Assembly: GCA_035317605.1 (NCBI GenBank) | Contig: DATHGT010000160.1 | Location: forward strand, 1 to 26,389 | DNA from: DATHGT01 sp035317605 | GTDB lineage: Bacteria; Methylomirabilota; Methylomirabilia; Rokubacteriales; CSP1-6 | DNA: 26,389 nucleotides | Reading direction: 5' to 3' | Shown: piece after piece, positions 1 through 8,555 of the stretch | How the letters are laid out: every line of letters begins with the position of its first letter | Position numbering within the stretch: the first letter of the stretch is position 1 | The notes under the pieces: generated by a model | Databases searched by the model: none | What the model was told of the DNA's origin: nothing | The model's input: the letters and a program-made list of their open reading frames with translations, nothing else | Made by a program: the position numbers and the translations under genes

Positions 1-130
1 TCGCGGAATTGGTTGACGGGCTCGCGTCGGGGGTCGAGCGCCGATTTCGCAGAAAAGAGGAGCGCAGCTCCTCTTTTCGAGGACCTAGGCCAGCCGACCC
101 CCGACGCGAGCCCGTCAACCAATTCCGCGA
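1..130. repeat. Large inverted repeat with 36-bp perfect arms
   Basis: Bases 1-36 and 95-130 are exact reverse complements of each other, so the segment can fold into a long cruciform or hairpin. The arms enclose a second, independent hairpin at 52-78; the flanking inner segments 37-51 and 79-94 do not pair. The left arm begins at base 1, so the repeat may extend beyond the window and a target-site duplication cannot be looked for. The right arm ends 6 bases from the stop codon of the binding-protein gene. It could be a strong transcription barrier, a small non-autonomous mobile element, or an assembly fold-back artefact. The pairing is certain; its meaning is not. Confidence 0.85.
52..78. 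terminator. Probable bidirectional intrinsic terminator
   Basis: GAAAAGAGGAGC (52-63) pairs perfectly with GCTCCTCTTTTC (67-78) around a 3-base loop. The distal end of the stem is an A-tract on one side and a T-tract on the other, as in bidirectional rho-independent terminators. It lies about 60 bases past the stop of the minus-strand binding-protein gene, where a terminator is expected. The U-tract is only four bases and sits inside the stem, so efficiency is uncertain. Confidence 0.55.
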
Positions 131-136
131 GCACCA

Positions 137-1402
137 TTAGCCGCGCGGGCGAGGGAACACGAGCTTCTGGAGGGCGGCCTCCCTGGGCCACACGGCCACC
201 GGCTTGCCGCCGAGAATCTGGATCAGCGTGGGGATCGCGTTGGGGTTGTCGCCGCCTTCGTTGAAGGCGATGAGGCCGCCGTACTGCATGAGCCCGCCGA
301 TGAGGTGGGTCTTGCGCAGCGCCTCCACGATCGCCTCCCCATCCGTGGAGCGGGCGCGCTCGAGGACGTCGGCCGCCACGAGCACGGCGTCGTAGGCGTA
401 GCCGGCGTTGGTGTCGAAGGTCTTGCCGCCCGTGCGCTTCCGGTATTCCTCGGCGACGGCGGCCGTCTTCGGGTTCTTGAAGTTGGGCCACGGCACGCTG
501 GTGAGCACGTGCTCCAGGTCGTCCTTGAGGGCGGCGACCTGGGCCGCCTCGTAGAGGCCCGGGCTCCCCGGTGAGACGACACCCATGAGTTCGACTCGCT
601 GCCGGCGGATCTCGGTCAGCAGGATCTGGGCTGAGCCCGGACGCGTGATCGGCGCGATGACGTCGGGCCGGGCCGCCTTGGCCCGCGACACCTCGGTGGA
701 GAGATCGACGGGCGGCTCCGGCCACGGAATCGTCTCCACGATCTCCCACGCCGGATTGGCGGCCTTGTGGGCGGCCACGAACCCGCGTGCCTGTCCCTGA
801 CCGAACGGGTCGTTGCAGTGCATCAACACCACGCGCTTGGGCGAGACGCCGGCCTCCTTGAAGATGTCCGAGAAATACTGGACGGCCTTCCGCCCGAACG
901 AAGACGCGGTGGGAAAATTCCGATACACGTACTGGACTTTCTGCGCGCCGTCCCTGACGGCCTTGGCCACGTTCGCGGTGATCGAATCGGCGGTCGCGAG
1001 GTCGACGAGGAACGGCACCCGCCGCTGCTGGACCACCGGCACCATCGCGGCCGTGCCGGCGGAGTCGAAGGCGCCGAGCAGCATCTGAGCGCCCTGGCCG
1101 ATCACGCGCTCGGCCTCGGCCCGCGCCACGTCGGCTTTCCCCTGCGAATCACCGAACAACAGCTCGAATCTGACCCCGCCGAGCCCCTTGATCCCGCCGG
1201 CCGCGTTGATCGCCTCGCTGGCCATCTTCGCGCCGAGCCGGCACGCTTGACCGGGCTCGGTGAGGAGACCGGTCACCGGATGCACGATGCCGATCTTGAC
1301 CGACCTCGTCTGCGCGCTCGGCGAGGACGGCGCCACGGCCACGGCCGCGCCGCTGAGCGCGGCTCGAAGAAACGCGCGCCGGCTCGACCTCGGAACCCTC
1401 AT
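137..1402 (-). CDS. ABC transporter substrate-binding protein, branched-chain amino-acid type, Tat-exported
   Basis: Encodes a 421-residue periplasmic binding protein of the type-1 fold (Leu/Ile/Val-binding, Peripla_BP_6) that should deliver a small solute to an ABC importer. The N-terminus carries a twin-arginine signal, SRRAFLR at residues 7-13, then a hydrophobic stretch and a likely cleavage after PSAQ. The mature protein opens with the family-typical VKIGIVHPVTG and contains GGVRFELLFGDSQGK. The ATG at 1402 is preferred over upstream in-frame starts (frame open to 1591) because AGGAG lies 6 bases before it and the Tat signal follows at once. No permease or ATPase gene is in view, so it is either at the end of an operon outside the window or an orphan. 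The ligand cannot be told from sequence; related proteins bind amino acids, amides or aromatic acids. Length is normal for the family. Confidence 0.9.
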   Translation of the reverse strand: MRVPRSSRRAFLRAALSGAAVAVAPSSPSAQTRSVKIGIVHPVTGLLTEPGQACRLGAKMASEAINAAGGIKGLGGVRFELLFGDSQGKADVARAEAERVIGQGAQMLLGAFDSAGTAAMVPVVQQRRVPFLVDLATADSITANVAKAVRDGAQKVQYVYRNFPTASSFGRKAVQYFSDIFKEAGVSPKRVVLMHCNDPFGQGQARGFVAAHKAANPAWEIVETIPWPEPPVDLSTEVSRAKAARPDVIAPITRPGSAQILLTEIRRQRVELMGVVSPGSPGLYEAAQVAALKDDLEHVLTSVPWPNFKNPKTAAVAEEYRKRTGGKTFDTNAGYAYDAVLVAADVLERARSTDGEAIVEALRKTHLIGGLMQYGGLIAFNEGGDNPNAIPTLIQILGGKPVAVWPREAALQKLVFPRPRG

Positions 1403-1545
1403 CGATCGCTCCTGCATCGCATACGGCGATTGTAGCCGGCGGGCCACCGAGACGCGCTCACTAGCCCTGGCGCAAGGGGAGGACTTTGGTCTCATGAGCG
1501 CTCTGGCTGCTTGATTAATACGCACTTCTCGGCCATTCTGCCCAT
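1403..1545. promoter_or_regulatory. Divergent intergenic region, binding protein / sensor kinase
   Basis: This 143-base gap separates two divergent genes and must hold both their promoters. It includes the Shine-Dalgarno of the binding-protein gene and a locally AT-rich patch around 1511-1522 (TTGATTAATACG), unusual in this GC-rich window, that could be a -10 region on either strand. I see no convincing -35/-10 pair and no clear operator. Confidence 0.35.
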
Positions 1546-4500
1546 GTGATGTCAGCGCGGGCAGGACCGCCGGGCCACTCACGGGGCGCACGACGCGAGA
1601 GGCTCTACACGCCGTTGTGGCTCGTCGTCGCCCTCGGAATCGTCTACGAAGGTGTGCTCGTCTTCACTCCCCTGCTCGATCCGTATCGCTTCCGCACGCC
1701 GTACGCGATCCCGACGTTCGACACGCTGTTCGCGCTCGTGGCCATCGGCATCGGCTACCTCTGCATCGAGCGCCACCGCCTGCGGCAGGATCTGGAGTCG
1801 GCCGCCCTCGGCGTCGCGCTCTGGTTGACCGCGCTGCTGGCCGTCGCTCACGTCGCCGCGCAACCCGATTACCCGGCCAACCCCGGGGTCAACCCCGGTA
1901 CCGCCCCGTACTACTTCCTCGCCTGTTTCTTTGCCGGGCTGGCCGGGATCGGGCTGGCCGCCCACCGCGGCGCGCGCCGGTTCGAGCTCACCGACCGTGG
2001 GCGATTCTGGATCAGCGCCGGCGTCTTCGCGTTCGGGCTCGTGCTCGCCCTGACGGTGCCGCGTGTTCGTCCCCTGCTGCCGTCGCTGGTCATGCCGCCG
2101 GGAAAGTTCACGCCGTTCACGTCGTGGGCGGCGGGCCTCGTCCTCGGCGCCTTCGCGGTCTGGGTGTTCTGGGCCGGCCGGAAGCGATTCTTCAGGCGGG
2201 ATGGCGACCCGTTCGCGTCCTACCTGTTGCTGGCCGCCGTCCTGTGGACGGTCGGGTTGATGGGGCTGCTCACCTCGGGAGGCTATCGCTACAGCATTCC
2301 GTGGTACCTGGCCGGCCTCTCACGTCCGCTCGGCGTCGGCCTCATCTTCGTCGGTCTGCTCCGCGAGCAGGTATGGCTCTACCGCGAGGCCCGAGCCCGG
2401 CAGCGTGATCTCGAAGGTCTTCACGGAGCCGGCCAGGCCCTCGTGCGATCCCTCGATGCGCGGGAGATCGTCCAGACGATCACCACCAAAGCGGTCGAGG
2501 TCCTCGCGGCCGATGGCGCCGTCCTCTTCCGGCTCGACGCCGACTCGCGGACGGCCGGCGTGGTGAGCCGAGCCGGCGTCATCAGCGATCGGTTCGTCAC
2601 CGGGCTCGCGCTCTCCGTCGAGCGCGAGGACGCCGGGCCGGCCGCGACCCAGCGACGACTCACCTGGACGTCGGCCCTCTCGGCGGACGACGCCCTCGCC
2701 GTGCCCGAAACCGTCCGGGCGCGCATGCGGCAGGACGGGCTGGAGACCGCGATGGCCATGCCCCTCGTGGTCCAGAGCGGCGAGACGTTCGGCATCCTCG
2801 CCGTCTTCTTTCGGGGCCAGCGCGAATTCCGCGACGCGGACGTCGAGCTCCTCTCGGCATTCGGCGCCCAGGCCTCGGTGGCGATCGAGAACGCGCGCGC
2901 ATTCGAGCAGCTGGCCGTCAAGGCCACCCACGACGCGACGCTGCAGGATTTCGGTCGACGGCTTCTGGAGGCGACCGCGGAGAGCCCCATCCTCGACGAC
3001 GCGGCGCGCACGGCGCGCGATCTCCTGGGCGCCGACTGCGTCGGGATCTTTCTGTTCGACCCCACGTCAGCCGAGCTGCGGCTCGAGGCGGGGGTCGGCT
3101 GGCAGCCGGAGACGGTGGGCAGGGTGACCGTGACGCCCTCGAATCAGTCGTTCGCCGGATACACCTTCGTGAACAAGGAGGTCGTCCAGGTCGAGGATCT
3201 GGCCGACGAAACGCGCTTTCTGATTCCCCTTCACCTGACCGCCCACGGCATTCGGGCCGGGATCAACGTGCCCCTCGGCGTGCGCGACCAACCGATCGGC
3301 GTGCTCGCGGCGTCCTACCGGACCCCTCACCGTTTCAGCGATGAGGAGAGCCGGGCGCTGACGAGCCTCGCCCACCAGACGGCCCTCGCCCTGGACAAGG
3401 TCCGCCTCTACGCCGAGCTCCAGAGGAACCTCGAGCGTCTCCAGGAAACTCAGGCCCAGCTCATCCAGGCCGACAAGCTCAAGGCGCTCGGCACCCTGCT
3501 CTCGGGCATGGCTCACGAGCTGAACAATCCGCTCTCGACGGTCCTGCTCTCGGCGCAACTCCTCAAGCGCCGGCACGCCCTGTCCGACCCGGTACGCGCG
3601 CAGCTGGACGTCATCGAGCAGGAGTGCGAGCGGGCCGCGCGGATCATCCGCGAGCTCCTGGTGTTCGCGCGACGCCGGCCGCCCGAGCGCAAGAGGATCG
3701 ACGTCAACGACGTGGTGCGGTCCGCGCTCGAACTTCAGACGCCGGAGTTCGACCTTCGCGGCGTCCGCGTGGTCACCGACCTGGTCAAGGTCCCGGCCAT
3801 CCAGGGCGACGCCCATCAGCTCCAGCAGGTCCTGCTGAACCTGTTCAGCAACGCCACGCACGCGATGAAGGGCGCGCCGGCGAGGGTGCTGACCGTACGC
3901 TCGCGCGAGGTCGACGGGACGGTCGCGGTCGACGTCGACGACACCGGTCCGGGCATCGCCGCCGAGCATCTCACCCGGGTGTTCGATCCCTTCTTCACCA
4001 CGAAGGGGGTCGGCGAGGGTACGGGGCTCGGACTCAGCCTCTCCATCGGCATCGTCGAGGCGCACGGCGGCAGCATGCACGTCGAGAACCGGCCCGAAGG
4101 CGGGGCTCGCGTGACCCTGCGGCTGCCGGCCAGTGACGAAGTCGAGACCGGCGAGACGGCACCCAACCCCCAGGCCCCGTCGGAGCGGCGCGGACACATC
4201 CTCCTCGTCGAGGACGAAACCCGGCTCCGGGCCGTCCTTCACGAAGTCCTCACGGGGCTCGGCCACACGGTCGACGAGGCGGCGACGGGCGAGGCCGCGA
4301 TGCTTAGCCTCGATCGGAGGCGCTACGACGTGGTCCTGCTGGACCTCAAGCTCCCCGACATCGACGGCAAAGTCATCTGGCGCTGGCTGCACTCGCGCCA
4401 CCCCGACACGGCCGCGCGGGTGATGTTCATGACCGGCGACACCATGAGCCCGGAGACGGAGACGTTCCTGAAAGAAGCGGGATGCCCGGTGCTCAACAAA

Positions 4501-4557
4501 CCGCTGGCCATCGACCAGGTCGCGCGCATGGTCGGCCAGTTCCTCGCCCGACCGTAG
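1546..4557 (+). CDS. Membrane-bound hybrid sensor histidine kinase (GAF-GAF-HisKA-HATPase-REC)
   Basis: A 1003-residue hybrid kinase. Residues ~22-275 hold seven or eight hydrophobic segments forming a membrane sensor. Two GAF domains follow (~292-455 and ~470-625), then a HisKA domain with H-box GMAHELNNPL and phospho-acceptor His657. The ATPase domain (~755-870) has N-box LLNLFSNATHAM, G1 DDTGPGI, F-box FDPFFTTK and G2 GEGTGLGLSL. The C-terminal receiver (~885-1003) has HILLVEDE, phospho-acceptor Asp933 in LLDLK and Lys985 in NKPL. All key residues are present, so it should be active. The start is either GTG 1546 or ATG 1549; neither has a clear Shine-Dalgarno. No stand-alone response regulator or HPt gene is adjacent, so the output partner is unknown. 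It is divergent from the binding protein and convergent with the haloperoxidase gene. Confidence 0.93.
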   Translation: MMSARAGPPGHSRGARRERLYTPLWLVVALGIVYEGVLVFTPLLDPYRFRTPYAIPTFDTLFALVAIGIGYLCIERHRLRQDLESAALGVALWLTALLAVAHVAAQPDYPANPGVNPGTAPYYFLACFFAGLAGIGLAAHRGARRFELTDRGRFWISAGVFAFGLVLALTVPRVRPLLPSLVMPPGKFTPFTSWAAGLVLGAFAVWVFWAGRKRFFRRDGDPFASYLLLAAVLWTVGLMGLLTSGGYRYSIPWYLAGLSRPLGVGLIFVGLLREQVWLYREARARQRDLEGLHGAGQALVRSLDAREIVQTITTKAVEVLAADGAVLFRLDADSRTAGVVSRAGVISDRFVTGLALSVEREDAGPAATQRRLTWTSALSADDALAVPETVRARMRQDGLETAMAMPLVVQSGETFGILAVFFRGQREFRDADVELLSAFGAQASVAIENARAFEQLAVKATHDATLQDFGRRLLEATAESPILDDAARTARDLLGADCVGIFLFDPTSAELRLEAGVGWQPETVGRVTVTPSNQSFAGYTFVNKEVVQVEDLADETRFLIPLHLTAHGIRAGINVPLGVRDQPIGVLAASYRTPHRFSDEESRALTSLAHQTALALDKVRLYAELQRNLERLQETQAQLIQADKLKALGTLLSGMAHELNNPLSTVLLSAQLLKRRHALSDPVRAQLDVIEQECERAARIIRELLVFARRRPPERKRIDVNDVVRSALELQTPEFDLRGVRVVTDLVKVPAIQGDAHQLQQVLLNLFSNATHAMKGAPARVLTVRSREVDGTVAVDVDDTGPGIAAEHLTRVFDPFFTTKGVGEGTGLGLSLSIGIVEAHGGSMHVENRPEGGARVTLRLPASDEVETGETAPNPQAPSERRGHILLVEDETRLRAVLHEVLTGLGHTVDEAATGEAAMLSLDRRRYDVVLLDLKLPDIDGKVIWRWLHSRHPDTAARVMFMTGDTMSPETETFLKEAGCPVLNKPLAIDQVARMVGQFLARP

Positions 4558-4599
4558 CGCGTCGGTCCCCAGACCACGCCCGAGCCGTCGCCGCGGCCG

Positions 4600-6402
4600 T
4601 CAGCGGACGGTCCCGTTGAAATATTTCTGCGCCTTGGCCCACGCCCGCTTGCCGATGTGGTGGCCGACCTTCTGCGCCCGCTTGTTGTCGTCGGGGAAGT
4701 GGATACCACCGTAGAGACGCGACAGGCCGGCCGCTTCCGCGGCGTCGCTGAACGTCGCAAACGACACCACGGTGTCGACGGACGGGATCCCCGGCTCGAC
4801 GCGTCCGAAACAGCGGAAGAAGTCCAGCCCGAAGTACGCGACGTCGCACTGGGGGATGACCGTCGAGAACCCGAAGTCGTCGCTGCCGGTGAACAGCTCG
4901 AGCACGGTCGCGCTCGAACGCGAGAACACCGAGTGACCCGAGAAGTAGCCGGGGAACGGTGGCGTGAGGTTGGTCCCCGGGTTGTACGGCATCCACTTCT
5001 CGCCCGGGATCGGTTCCGTGGGCCGTCCCGGACCGCCCCAGGCCACGATGGTCTGTCCTTGCTTGGTGAAACGAACCGCCGTGATCGGTCGCACGCCGTC
5101 GTAAAAGCGCTTGACGTGCCAGGCCGCGATGCCGGCGTCGAACGACGCGTTGTGCATCGCGAAGAACATTTTCACGTCCTGGTCGATCGTGTGCTGGTCG
5201 CGCTTGGCCACGAACTGGGCGAAGAGTCCCCAGTGACCGGGCGGGAACTCCGAATCGGGGCCGTCGGCCCAGTACTCGACGATGAGCTTCCGGCTCTCGT
5301 CCAGGCTCGCGCTGTACTCGATCATCGCGGCGACGTCGCGGGCATACTTGGCCGGATTCTGCGAGAACGCGGGGGGCGGGCCGTCGGGCGCCTCGTCGAG
5401 ATCGATCGGTTCCAGCGCGAAGGGTGTGACCCGCCCGAAATGGGGACCGACGAACGTCTGTCGGGCGTGGCTGCTGAAGACGAGCGGTTGCCAGTGATCG
5501 GGGTCCGCCACGTTCGGCCACGGCAATGCGGGATTGATGAAGGCGTCGGGATCCGGACACGTCGCGAGCAAGGGACTGCAGAACCCCATCAGCGGATTCG
5601 TCGGCACGTAGTGGCGGTAGCCCTCGGCCGGATCGTCGTAGTCGGCGTAGGGTCCGTTGGCGGATCCACCCGGGCCGACACAGGGGATCGGATCCAGCGT
5701 CGCCGGGACGCCGCCTAGCTGATTCAGGGGAATCGTCGTCCACGGGTAGCTGGCGGACTCGCACGGTACGGCAAGCAGCACCCTGAGGGGGACGGTGGGG
5801 CAGACGTTGCCGAGGGGGCAGGGCGCGCTTCCGTACTGGTTGGCTCCATCGTCGGCCCGGACATCGATCACCGCCTGCGCCGCCAGTCGACCGAGGATCG
5901 CCGGCGTCGTGGCCTCGTCCGGATCGGCGCCCAGCACGGCGTCCAATCGGGCCTTGGAGGCGGCATCGGGATAGAGGTTGCGCAGACAGCGATGGGCGGC
6001 GAAGCTGATCGCCTTCGTCTTGTTTGCCCCGGTCCGTTCGGCCGCCGGCCGGCGCCGGGTGCCGTCCACATCGGTGGTTCCCACCGCGACGTCGTCGTAC
6101 GCGGCCCAGGCGTCGTAGATGCACGTGTGCACGATGGCCAGGGCGCGGGCCACGATCGGTGGCCCGTTCCGCAGGGCCTTGCTCGCCCGCACCTCGACCA
6201 GCGCCGCGCAGTTCCAGACGCCGACGATGGTCTGGGGCGCGACGGTGCGGGTGGGGGTCAAGCAGTCGGGAGGCTGGACAACGTTTGCGTCTGAGGCAAC
6301 CTCTCCGGTGTGTTGGTCCGCATCCGATGCCGTGAGCGAGAAGAGCAGCGCGATCGACGTCAGCACGAGAGCGAATCTCAGGGAGTGCATATCCCTTTGC
6401 AT
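4600..6402 (-). CDS. Secreted vanadium-dependent haloperoxidase / PAP2-superfamily protein
   Basis: A 600-residue protein with an N-terminal signal peptide (hydrophobic ~8-25). The C-terminal part carries the vanadate/phosphate-pocket motifs in order: K431-x6-R438-P, SGH at 488-490, and S561-R562-x5-H568-x3-D572 within SRLYGGIHFPDD. These correspond to the Lys, Arg, Gly-His, Arg and His ligands of vanadium chloroperoxidase and of PAP2 acid phosphatases. The large N-terminal helical region is typical of bacterial haloperoxidase-like proteins rather than short PAP2 phosphatases. Vanadium enzymes oxidise halides with H2O2; halide preference, or phosphatase activity instead, cannot be read from sequence. 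ATG 6402 is chosen because GGAG lies upstream at good spacing; a second Met follows at codon 5. Its 3' end is 42 bases from the convergent kinase gene. It lies 61 bases downstream of the acyl-CoA synthetase gene and may be read with it, though its role looks unrelated. Confidence 0.85.
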   Translation of the reverse strand: MQRDMHSLRFALVLTSIALLFSLTASDADQHTGEVASDANVVQPPDCLTPTRTVAPQTIVGVWNCAALVEVRASKALRNGPPIVARALAIVHTCIYDAWAAYDDVAVGTTDVDGTRRRPAAERTGANKTKAISFAAHRCLRNLYPDAASKARLDAVLGADPDEATTPAILGRLAAQAVIDVRADDGANQYGSAPCPLGNVCPTVPLRVLLAVPCESASYPWTTIPLNQLGGVPATLDPIPCVGPGGSANGPYADYDDPAEGYRHYVPTNPLMGFCSPLLATCPDPDAFINPALPWPNVADPDHWQPLVFSSHARQTFVGPHFGRVTPFALEPIDLDEAPDGPPPAFSQNPAKYARDVAAMIEYSASLDESRKLIVEYWADGPDSEFPPGHWGLFAQFVAKRDQHTIDQDVKMFFAMHNASFDAGIAAWHVKRFYDGVRPITAVRFTKQGQTIVAWGGPGRPTEPIPGEKWMPYNPGTNLTPPFPGYFSGHSVFSRSSATVLELFTGSDDFGFSTVIPQCDVAYFGLDFFRCFGRVEPGIPSVDTVVSFATFSDAAEAAGLSRLYGGIHFPDDNKRAQKVGHHIGKRAWAKAQKYFNGTVR

Positions 6403-6463
6403 TTCTTACTCCGGTCCGGGGTCGGGTCGGCCGTGATCTCAACGGGTGCGGGTGGTCCGCTCG

Positions 6464-8509
6464 CTACACGCTTTCGCCAACGATCACGACGGCATCCACG
6501 GCGACGGCCCGGCGACCCGCCGCGATGAGCGGGTTGACGTCGATCTCGATCAGCCGGGGGAGCGTCACCATGAGATCACCGATCGCCATGATGGCGTCGA
6601 CGAGAGGCGCCGCGTCACACGCGGGGCGCCCGCGGACGCCGCCGAGCAAGCGGGCGCGCACGCCTTCGTGGACGATGGCTCGCGCCTCCTCCGCGCCGAT
6701 CGGGGCGAGCGCGAGGGAGACGTCACGGATCGCCTCGGCCAGGATTCCGCCGGTTCCGACGGCGACCACGGGACCGAAGACGGGATCGCGGCGGGCGCCG
6801 AGCAGCAGCTCCACCCCGTCGGCCACGCGCTCCTGAACGACCACGCGCGGGGCACCGAGCCGAGAGCGCGCGTCGCGGAACGCCTCGCGCACCGCGCCGG
6901 CGTCGCGCAGGTTCAGGTACACGCCCCCCGCCTCGGTCTTGTGCAGGAGATCGGGCGCGTCGGCCTTCGCGACGACGGGATACCCGATCTCCTCGGCGGC
7001 CGCCACCGCCGCGTCCTCGGTCGCGGCGATCCGTTCGCGACAGAAGACCACGCCGTGGGCTTCGAGCGCGCGACGGGCCGTCGCATACGGCAGAGGCCCC
7101 GCGGGAGCGTCGGCGACCAGGCGCGCGATCTCGAGGCGAGCGCGCGGGGTCGGCGGCATCGAGACGCTCGCCCGTGCGCGCCAGAGCGCCCGCCACGCGC
7201 GAACCGCTCGCTCGGGACCGGGCAGGACGGGGACTCCGCCAGCCCGCAGGCGTTCGGCGATGCCGGGCGCGTCGGCCGCGAAGGCCACCGCGGGCTTGCC
7301 GGTGGCCCCGCTCGCGGCGACGATCGCGTCGGCGAACTCGGGAATGTCGAGGCCGACGTCGACGGCCACCACTCCCGCGATCTCCGGCTGCTCGAACACC
7401 AGGCGCACAGCCGGGGCGATGCGATCGGGCGACACCTGCGGCGTGAGATCGACGGGATTGCCGACCGCCGCGAACGCTGGAAGCAGCGTTCTCAGCCGGG
7501 CCCGCGTGTCGTCGCTCAGAGCGGGGAGGGACAGCCCGGAGTCCTCGGCGCTGTCGGCGGCGACCACCGACGGCCCGCCCGAGACGGTGATGACCGCGAT
7601 CGCGGGACCCGACGGGGGCGGCGCCGTGCTGATCGCGAGCGCTTCGATCGCGTCGAAGAATTCCTCGGTGTCCTCGGCGAGCACCGCGCCCGCCCGCCGG
7701 AAGCCCGCTCGATAGACATCATAGGTGCCGGCCAGCGCCCCCGTGTGCGAGCCGGCGGCGCGGCGCCCGGCGTCGGAGCGCCCCCCCTTGAGCACGACCA
7801 CCGGCTTGCGCGCGGTCGCCCGACGGACGATGTCGACGAACCGGCGTCCGTCGCGCAGCGCCTCGATGAAGCAGGCGATCAGCGTGGTGCCGGGATCGTC
7901 GGCGAGGTACTCGATCACCTCGGCGACGTCGACGTCGGCCTGGTTCCCGATCGAGAGAAAGTGGCGGACGCCGAGGCCGCGGCCGCCGAGGTGACGGAAG
8001 ATCAGACCGCCATACGCCCCGCTCTGCGATATGACGCCGATGCCGCCCTCGATCGCGGGGAGATCCCAGAAGTACGTGCCGTTCAGCCGCGACGGCGCCG
8101 AGTAGACGCCCATGCAGTTGGGACCGACCAGCCGCATCCCGGCCGCGCGGGCCCGCGCGAGCACCTCGCGCTGCGCGTCGCGACCGCCGTCGTCGACCTC
8201 GCCGAACCCGGACGACAGCACGACCGCCGCGCCGACCTTCCGCGACGCGAGTGACGCGATGGCGGCGGGCACGGCGGCCGCGGGCAGGCTCACCAGCGCG
8301 AGATCGACGCCCTCGGGCAACGCCTCGATCGCGGGGAGCGTGTCGAGCCCGAGAATGGTCTCGCCGGCGGGATTCACGGGATGAATGCGGCCGCCGTAGC
8401 CGCCCGCCTTGAGGTTTTCCAGCAGCCGATAGCCGAGCTTGGCGGGGTTGCGCGACACGCCGAGCACGGCGACGCTGGCCGGGGCGAAGAGCCTCGCGAG
8501 ATCGGTCAT
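6464..8509 (-). CDS. Acyl-CoA synthetase, ADP/NDP-forming (acetate--CoA ligase family), fused alpha-beta
   Basis: A 681-residue single-chain NDP-forming acyl-CoA synthetase. The N-terminal CoA-binding Rossmann domain begins FAPASVAVLGVSRNPAKLGY and includes VGPNCMGVYS. The central succinyl-CoA-ligase-like domain contains ISQSGAYGGL and the phosphohistidine motif GSHTGALAG with His255. The C-terminal ATP-grasp domain (~460-681) includes GYPVVAKADAPDLLHKTEAGGV and EIDVNPLI. The enzyme couples acyl-CoA formation or breakdown to ATP/ADP with phosphate. The acid substrate is not predictable; related proteins act on acetate, pimelate, ferulate and others. It is the last metabolic gene of the long minus-strand run, 46 bases after the octopine-dehydrogenase-like gene. 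The start has only a weak Shine-Dalgarno, but the N-terminus matches the family. Confidence 0.9.
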   Translation of the reverse strand: MTDLARLFAPASVAVLGVSRNPAKLGYRLLENLKAGGYGGRIHPVNPAGETILGLDTLPAIEALPEGVDLALVSLPAAAVPAAIASLASRKVGAAVVLSSGFGEVDDGGRDAQREVLARARAAGMRLVGPNCMGVYSAPSRLNGTYFWDLPAIEGGIGVISQSGAYGGLIFRHLGGRGLGVRHFLSIGNQADVDVAEVIEYLADDPGTTLIACFIEALRDGRRFVDIVRRATARKPVVVLKGGRSDAGRRAAGSHTGALAGTYDVYRAGFRRAGAVLAEDTEEFFDAIEALAISTAPPPSGPAIAVITVSGGPSVVAADSAEDSGLSLPALSDDTRARLRTLLPAFAAVGNPVDLTPQVSPDRIAPAVRLVFEQPEIAGVVAVDVGLDIPEFADAIVAASGATGKPAVAFAADAPGIAERLRAGGVPVLPGPERAVRAWRALWRARASVSMPPTPRARLEIARLVADAPAGPLPYATARRALEAHGVVFCRERIAATEDAAVAAAEEIGYPVVAKADAPDLLHKTEAGGVYLNLRDAGAVREAFRDARSRLGAPRVVVQERVADGVELLLGARRDPVFGPVVAVGTGGILAEAIRDVSLALAPIGAEEARAIVHEGVRARLLGGVRGRPACDAAPLVDAIMAIGDLMVTLPRLIEIDVNPLIAAGRRAVAVDAVVIVGESV

Positions 8510-8555
8510 CGCGCCCCGCCGCGCTCGAGCGTCTCGGCGTCGGCGCCGCCGAATC

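Noticed and set aside
4493..6442. 649-codon minus-strand frame covering the haloperoxidase gene in another phase
   Set aside because: The in-phase gene has a signal peptide and a full set of vanadate-pocket motifs; this alternative frame is Arg-rich with none.
6446..8254. 602-codon plus-strand frame opposite the acyl-CoA synthetase gene
   Set aside because: Antisense shadow; composition is His/Arg/Asp-biased without domain signals.
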